A program made the position numbers and the translations under genes. This document shows, piece by piece, positions 5,527-8,348 of a DNA stretch of 8,348 nucleotides (the stretch's first letter is position 1; every line of letters starts with the position of its first letter). The notes under the pieces are model-generated. The model worked only from the letters and a program-made list of their open reading frames with translations. It was not told where the DNA came from and did not search any database. The DNA is taken from NCBI GenBank assembly GCA_964443315.1, contig CAYUCP010000031.1:1-8348 (forward strand). Direction: 5' to 3'. This stretch comes from JAGOTP01 sp964443315 (GTDB lineage Bacteria; Patescibacteriota; Patescibacteriia; 2-12-FULL-60-25).

Positions 5527-7970
5527 TGGGACTTTTTGGCTCTAAAAAACAAACTGTGCCAGTTTCTCAAGCCCAACCAGGAACAGCACCTGTACAAGCA
5601 CCAGTAAAAGGAAAAGCACCACCACCGCCTCCTGCGACATCGAAAGCATTACAAGGACTTGAGAAAGGAACAGTTTCCCTCGTTGATCTGATCTCTCCTT
5701 CATCCGTTGAAGTAGATTTTAAATATGTACGTGTTGGTGAGAAATACTACTCTACCCTTTTTGTCGTAGGATACCCGAGATATGTTTCACCTAGCTGGCT
5801 TCAACCAGTCGTAGATTATGACCACACGATTGATATCTCCATGTTTATTTATCCAACCTCGTCAAATGATGTGCTTAACGATTTACGACGAAAGATTGGA
5901 GAAATGGAAGCAACTATTGCATCAGATGCAGAAAATGGCAAGCCTGTTGATCCGAAAATTGAAGCTGCGCTTGAAGATGCATTAGGCCTCCAAGAAGAAC
6001 TCGCAAAAGGAATTGAGCGATTCTTTCAATTCTCATTCTACCTCACGATAACCAGTGACTCTCTTGCTGATCTTCTTGCTGCGTCAAAACAGCTCCAGAC
6101 GACACTTGCATCGCTTTTGTTATCGGCAAAACCAGCAACGCTTCAGATGGAGGAAGGATTTAAATCGACCCTCCCTATTTCGAGCGATCGACTTTTTATT
6201 ACGCGAAATATGGATACGACATCACTTGCATCGACATTCCCCTTCACTAGTGCGATGCTCACACAGAATAAAGGCATTATGTATGGGATGAACCAACAAA
6301 ATGGCTCACTCATTATCTTTGATCGTTTTTCTCTTGAAAATGCAAATGAAATGGTCCTTGGAAAATCTGGTTCAGGAAAATCGTATCTGATCAAACTCGA
6401 AATCATGCGCCAATTCATGCTTGGGACAGAGGTAATCGTGGTTGATCCTGAGGGAGAATATGGAACACTTACTCGTACCCTTGGAGGAGAGGTCGTCGAA
6501 TTCTCAAATAACGCACCCGTTAAAATTAATCCCTTTGATTTAGCAAATCTGTTTGAAGCTGGAGAAAATGAATTAGGACTAAAAATCCTCTCTCTTCATG
6601 GACTTTTGAAAATAGTGCTAGGCACACTTGATGCTGAGCATGATGCATTACTTGATAAAGCGCTTATTGAAACCTATCGTCAAAAAGGGATTACCCCTGA
6701 TCCGGCAACACAAACAAAAGAAGCTCCTATCATGGAAGATCTATACAAAACCCTCATGGGCTATGAAGATGCGAATGCACGAGAAATGGCGTTTCGACTT
6801 GAGAAATTTATTAAAGGATCAGCGGCTGGTATTTTTAACCAAAAATCTAACTTTGATTTAACCAATCCTCTAACCATTTTTGATATCAAAAACCTCGAAG
6901 ATGAACTTCGCCCAATTGCGATGCATATTATTTTGGATTTCGTATGGACCAAAGTAAAAAAGTCTCTCAAAAAGCGACTACTTATCCTTGATGAGGCGTG
7001 GTACATGATGAAATACGAAGATTCTGCATCCTTTGTTTATTCAATTGCTAAACGTGCACGAAAATATTACTTAGGATTAACCACAGCCACCCAAGATGTT
7101 GAAGACTTCTTAAAGACAGAATATGGCAAAGCCGTACTCACGAACTCTTCAATTCAAATTCTTCTCAAACAAGGGACGTCAGAAGTTGATTTAGCAACAG
7201 AAATTTTCTATCTCTCCGAGGGTGAAAAAGAGCTTCTTCTTACCGCAGATATCGGAGAAGGATTATTTTTTGCTGGACAAAATCACGTAGCAATGAAGGT
7301 ACTTGGAGCACCGTTTGAGCATGATATTATCACATCAAATCCTGAAGAAGTAATGAAACGCCAGCAAGCTCAAGCACTTGAGGATGAAGCAGCATTACCT
7401 GTTACTCCAGAAGTTACAACACCAGAGATAGCACCTGAGCCAGCTCCTCAAGCTATACCTGAAACTTCACCGGTCCAAGCAACACCAGCACCAGTACCAG
7501 TTGAAGAGACGCCTCCTCTCACCACCTCTCCTGTAGTGGGTTCTGCAATTGCGCCCGTCCCGCCGCAACAGATGACACCTACACCTGAAGAAACAAGTAC
7601 GACTGTACTCGCAACTCCTGCTACGAATACTCCTTCACCACTAACTATGGGGCCAGTTCCTGGTGCACAACCTCTTCCACCTCTTCCTGTACAAAACACT
7701 GCTCAGCCAGTACCACCTCCAGTCATTCCCCAATCTCCCGCCGTTGAACCTCCAGCAAGAATGCCTATGATGGTAACAGTTGAAGAGCCATCACTACCTA
7801 CAGAACCTACTCCACCAGTTCCTGGTGCACAACCTCTTCCACCTGCTCAACCACAGCAACCAAGTGTACCTGTCGTTTCAGCCATGCCTACTCCACAAGT
7901 CAGTCCACCACTTCAATCTCCTGCTACGCAGACACCTCCTGTACCGACTACACCGACACCAACTCAGTAA
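5526..7970 (+). CDS. virB4: VirB4-family T4SS ATPase with long Pro/Thr-rich C-terminal tail
   Basis: The protein has 814 residues. VirB4 ATPases power T4SS assembly and substrate transfer from the cytoplasmic face of the inner membrane. Residues 10-40 are a Pro/Ala-rich leader with five consecutive Pro (33-36 region). Residues 48-240 are the VirB4 N-terminal domain, including KYVRVGEKYYSTLFVVGYPR (66-85). The RecA-like domain has Walker A GKSGSGKS at 279-286 (Lys285), a VVDPEGEYG strand at 305-313, an INPF turn at 334-337, Walker B LLILDEAW at 485-492 (Asp489, Glu490), and a Thr-Thr-Ala-Thr-Gln-Asp motif at 519-524. All key ATPase residues are present, so it should be active. The core ends near 615. 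Residues 624-814 are almost entirely Pro, Thr, Ala, Gln and Val, are probably disordered, and contain two copies of PVPGAQPLPP. Such a tail is not part of the usual VirB4 core. The start is fixed by a strong ribosome site and a TAATG overlap with the TraC-like gene. Confidence 0.96.
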   Translation: MGLFGSKKQTVPVSQAQPGTAPVQAPVKGKAPPPPPATSKALQGLEKGTVSLVDLISPSSVEVDFKYVRVGEKYYSTLFVVGYPRYVSPSWLQPVVDYDHTIDISMFIYPTSSNDVLNDLRRKIGEMEATIASDAENGKPVDPKIEAALEDALGLQEELAKGIERFFQFSFYLTITSDSLADLLAASKQLQTTLASLLLSAKPATLQMEEGFKSTLPISSDRLFITRNMDTTSLASTFPFTSAMLTQNKGIMYGMNQQNGSLIIFDRFSLENANEMVLGKSGSGKSYLIKLEIMRQFMLGTEVIVVDPEGEYGTLTRTLGGEVVEFSNNAPVKINPFDLANLFEAGENELGLKILSLHGLLKIVLGTLDAEHDALLDKALIETYRQKGITPDPATQTKEAPIMEDLYKTLMGYEDANAREMAFRLEKFIKGSAAGIFNQKSNFDLTNPLTIFDIKNLEDELRPIAMHIILDFVWTKVKKSLKKRLLILDEAWYMMKYEDSASFVYSIAKRARKYYLGLTTATQDVEDFLKTEYGKAVLTNSSIQILLKQGTSEVDLATEIFYLSEGEKELLLTADIGEGLFFAGQNHVAMKVLGAPFEHDIITSNPEEVMKRQQAQALEDEAALPVTPEVTTPEIAPEPAPQAIPETSPVQATPAPVPVEETPPLTTSPVVGSAIAPVPPQQMTPTPEETSTTVLATPATNTPSPLTMGPVPGAQPLPPLPVQNTAQPVPPPVIPQSPAVEPPARMPMMVTVEEPSLPTEPTPPVPGAQPLPPAQPQQPSVPVVSAMPTPQVSPPLQSPATQTPPVPTTPTPTQ
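7653..7682 (+). repeat. Exact 30-bp direct repeat, copy 1, in the VirB4 tail
   Basis: This segment is identical to 7815-7844 over 30 bases and encodes the PVPGAQPLPP motif in both places. The copies are in the same reading frame and 162 bases (54 codons) apart. Identity at synonymous positions suggests a recent internal duplication or gene conversion rather than selection on the protein alone. Confidence 0.85.
7815..7844 (+). repeat. Exact 30-bp direct repeat, copy 2, in the VirB4 tail
   Basis: This is the second copy of the repeat at 7653-7682. The bases on both sides differ between the copies, so the exact match is confined to these 30 bases. Recombination between the copies would remove 54 codons without shifting the frame. 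Confidence 0.85.
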
Positions 7971-7972
7971 TC

Positions 7973-7993
7973 TTTGTCGTCAAACCTGACAAA
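7973..7993 (+). other. Short inverted repeat between VirB4 and the next gene
   Basis: TTTGTC (7973-7978) and GACAAA (7988-7993) pair perfectly around a 9-base loop, starting 3 bases after the VirB4 stop. No T tract follows, so a terminator is not supported. It could be an attenuating or RNA-stability hairpin within the operon, or chance. Confidence 0.25.
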
Positions 7994-8011
7994 ACTTGGT
8001 ACGATTAATAT

Positions 8012-8348
8012 ATGGCTACAAAAGCTCCGGTTAATCCTATTATTCAACAAAAAATCTCAAACTGGTCTGCCTTCATTAACAAATACACTTCAAAAGGGTT
8101 AAGTAGCGTTCATGATGAAGCTTCTTGGTATAAGTGGAAAGAACAAATCAAACAAACATACGGAGAAGATATCTCAGATAAATACTATTTTGATTATCGC
8201 CCAGCATTCGAAGAACACGGAGGATACGAAAGCGCAGGCTTTAGGGATGAGCAGGAACATGAGGGGAAACAAACATCGCATAGAGATGGTGGTGGACATG
8301 GAGGAAGCGCTTCGCATGCACCCTCAGTACCTCAAGAAGGAAAAGAAA
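8012..8348 (+). CDS. Unrecognised protein, 3'-truncated by the window edge
   Basis: ATG 8012 opens a frame with no stop for the 112 visible codons, 41 bases after VirB4. I do not recognise it. Residues 1-75 look like a small folded domain rich in Trp, Tyr and Lys, with WSAFINKY (18-25), ASWYKWKEQ (37-45) and YYFDYRP (58-64). From residue 76 the chain becomes polar and Gly/His-rich (GGGHGGSASH at 93-102), a probable disordered linker similar in composition to the end of the first protein in the window. No signal peptide or membrane segment is seen so far, but the missing part could hold one. No ribosome site is visible before the ATG. The strand, the short gap and the lack of a clear terminator suggest that it belongs to the T4SS operon (inference). 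Confidence 0.75.
   Translation, partial: MATKAPVNPIIQQKISNWSAFINKYTSKGLSSVHDEASWYKWKEQIKQTYGEDISDKYYFDYRPAFEEHGGYESAGFRDEQEHEGKQTSHRDGGGHGGSASHAPSVPQEGKE

Noticed and set aside
7448..7699. An 83-codon minus-strand Gly/Val/Ser-rich ORF in the VirB4 tail
   Set aside because: It is the antisense reading of Pro/Thr-rich codons, which naturally gives Gly/Val-rich open frames.
7974..8011. Possible separate promoter for the 8012 gene (CTGACA at 7986-7991 with an AT-rich stretch at 8005-8011)
   Set aside because: The spacing to any -10-like hexamer is wrong (8 or about 14 bases), and the better-placed option would start transcription inside the gene.
1..8348. CRISPR arrays, tRNA or rRNA genes, insertion sequences
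   Set aside because: I saw no regularly spaced repeats, no cloverleaf or rRNA-like sequence, and no transposase reading frame or terminal inverted repeats in the window.

Overview
This window is a one-strand (+) gene cluster from what looks like a Candidate Phyla Radiation (Patescibacteria) genome. It carries the core of a type IV secretion (T4SS)/conjugation-like machine. The lineage call is inference. It rests on the PrgI-like / TraC-like / VirB4 gene trio in the form typical of these genomes, on large unrecognised companion proteins with proline-rich tails, on very tight packing, and on the lack of Shine-Dalgarno sites before most genes. All three stop codons terminate long ORFs here. No in-frame TGA occurs in the T4SS genes, so the standard bacterial code (11) fits best. 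I could not narrow the phylum further.

Layout. Positions 1-2424 encode a long, possibly 5'-truncated protein of unknown function. It has one predicted membrane segment, a large middle region, and a Pro/Gln/His-rich tail. It ends at a TGA. The same reading frame then stays open, and looks coding, through 2425-2550 into a second unrecognised protein whose first ATG is at 2551 and which ends at 3471. This junction is the strangest point in the window. Candidate explanations are TGA readthrough, a recent Gly-to-stop change, a non-ATG start, or a one-base frameshift that hides an overlapping start at 2399. A 126-bp spacer (3472-3597) holds two small perfect hairpins and a weak promoter candidate.

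Positions 3598-7970 are the recognisable T4SS module. It consists of a PrgI/VirB3-like inner-membrane protein fused to a coiled coil and a carboxypeptidase-regulatory-like beta domain, a soluble TraC-like protein, and a VirB4-family ATPase with intact Walker A and B motifs and a roughly 190-residue Pro/Thr-rich C-terminal tail. The three are separated by 3 bp and by a 1-base stop/start overlap (TAATG), so they are almost certainly one transcript. A sixth gene of unknown function starts at 8012 and runs off the window.

How they may work together. In known systems VirB3/PrgI anchors VirB4 at the inner membrane, and VirB4 hydrolyses ATP to drive assembly of the channel or pilus and substrate transfer. 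The flanking unknown proteins are probably extra parts or cargo of the same apparatus, judged only by position and similar tail composition. No relaxase, VirD4 coupling protein, VirB6-like channel protein, RNA gene, CRISPR array or insertion sequence was seen in the window.
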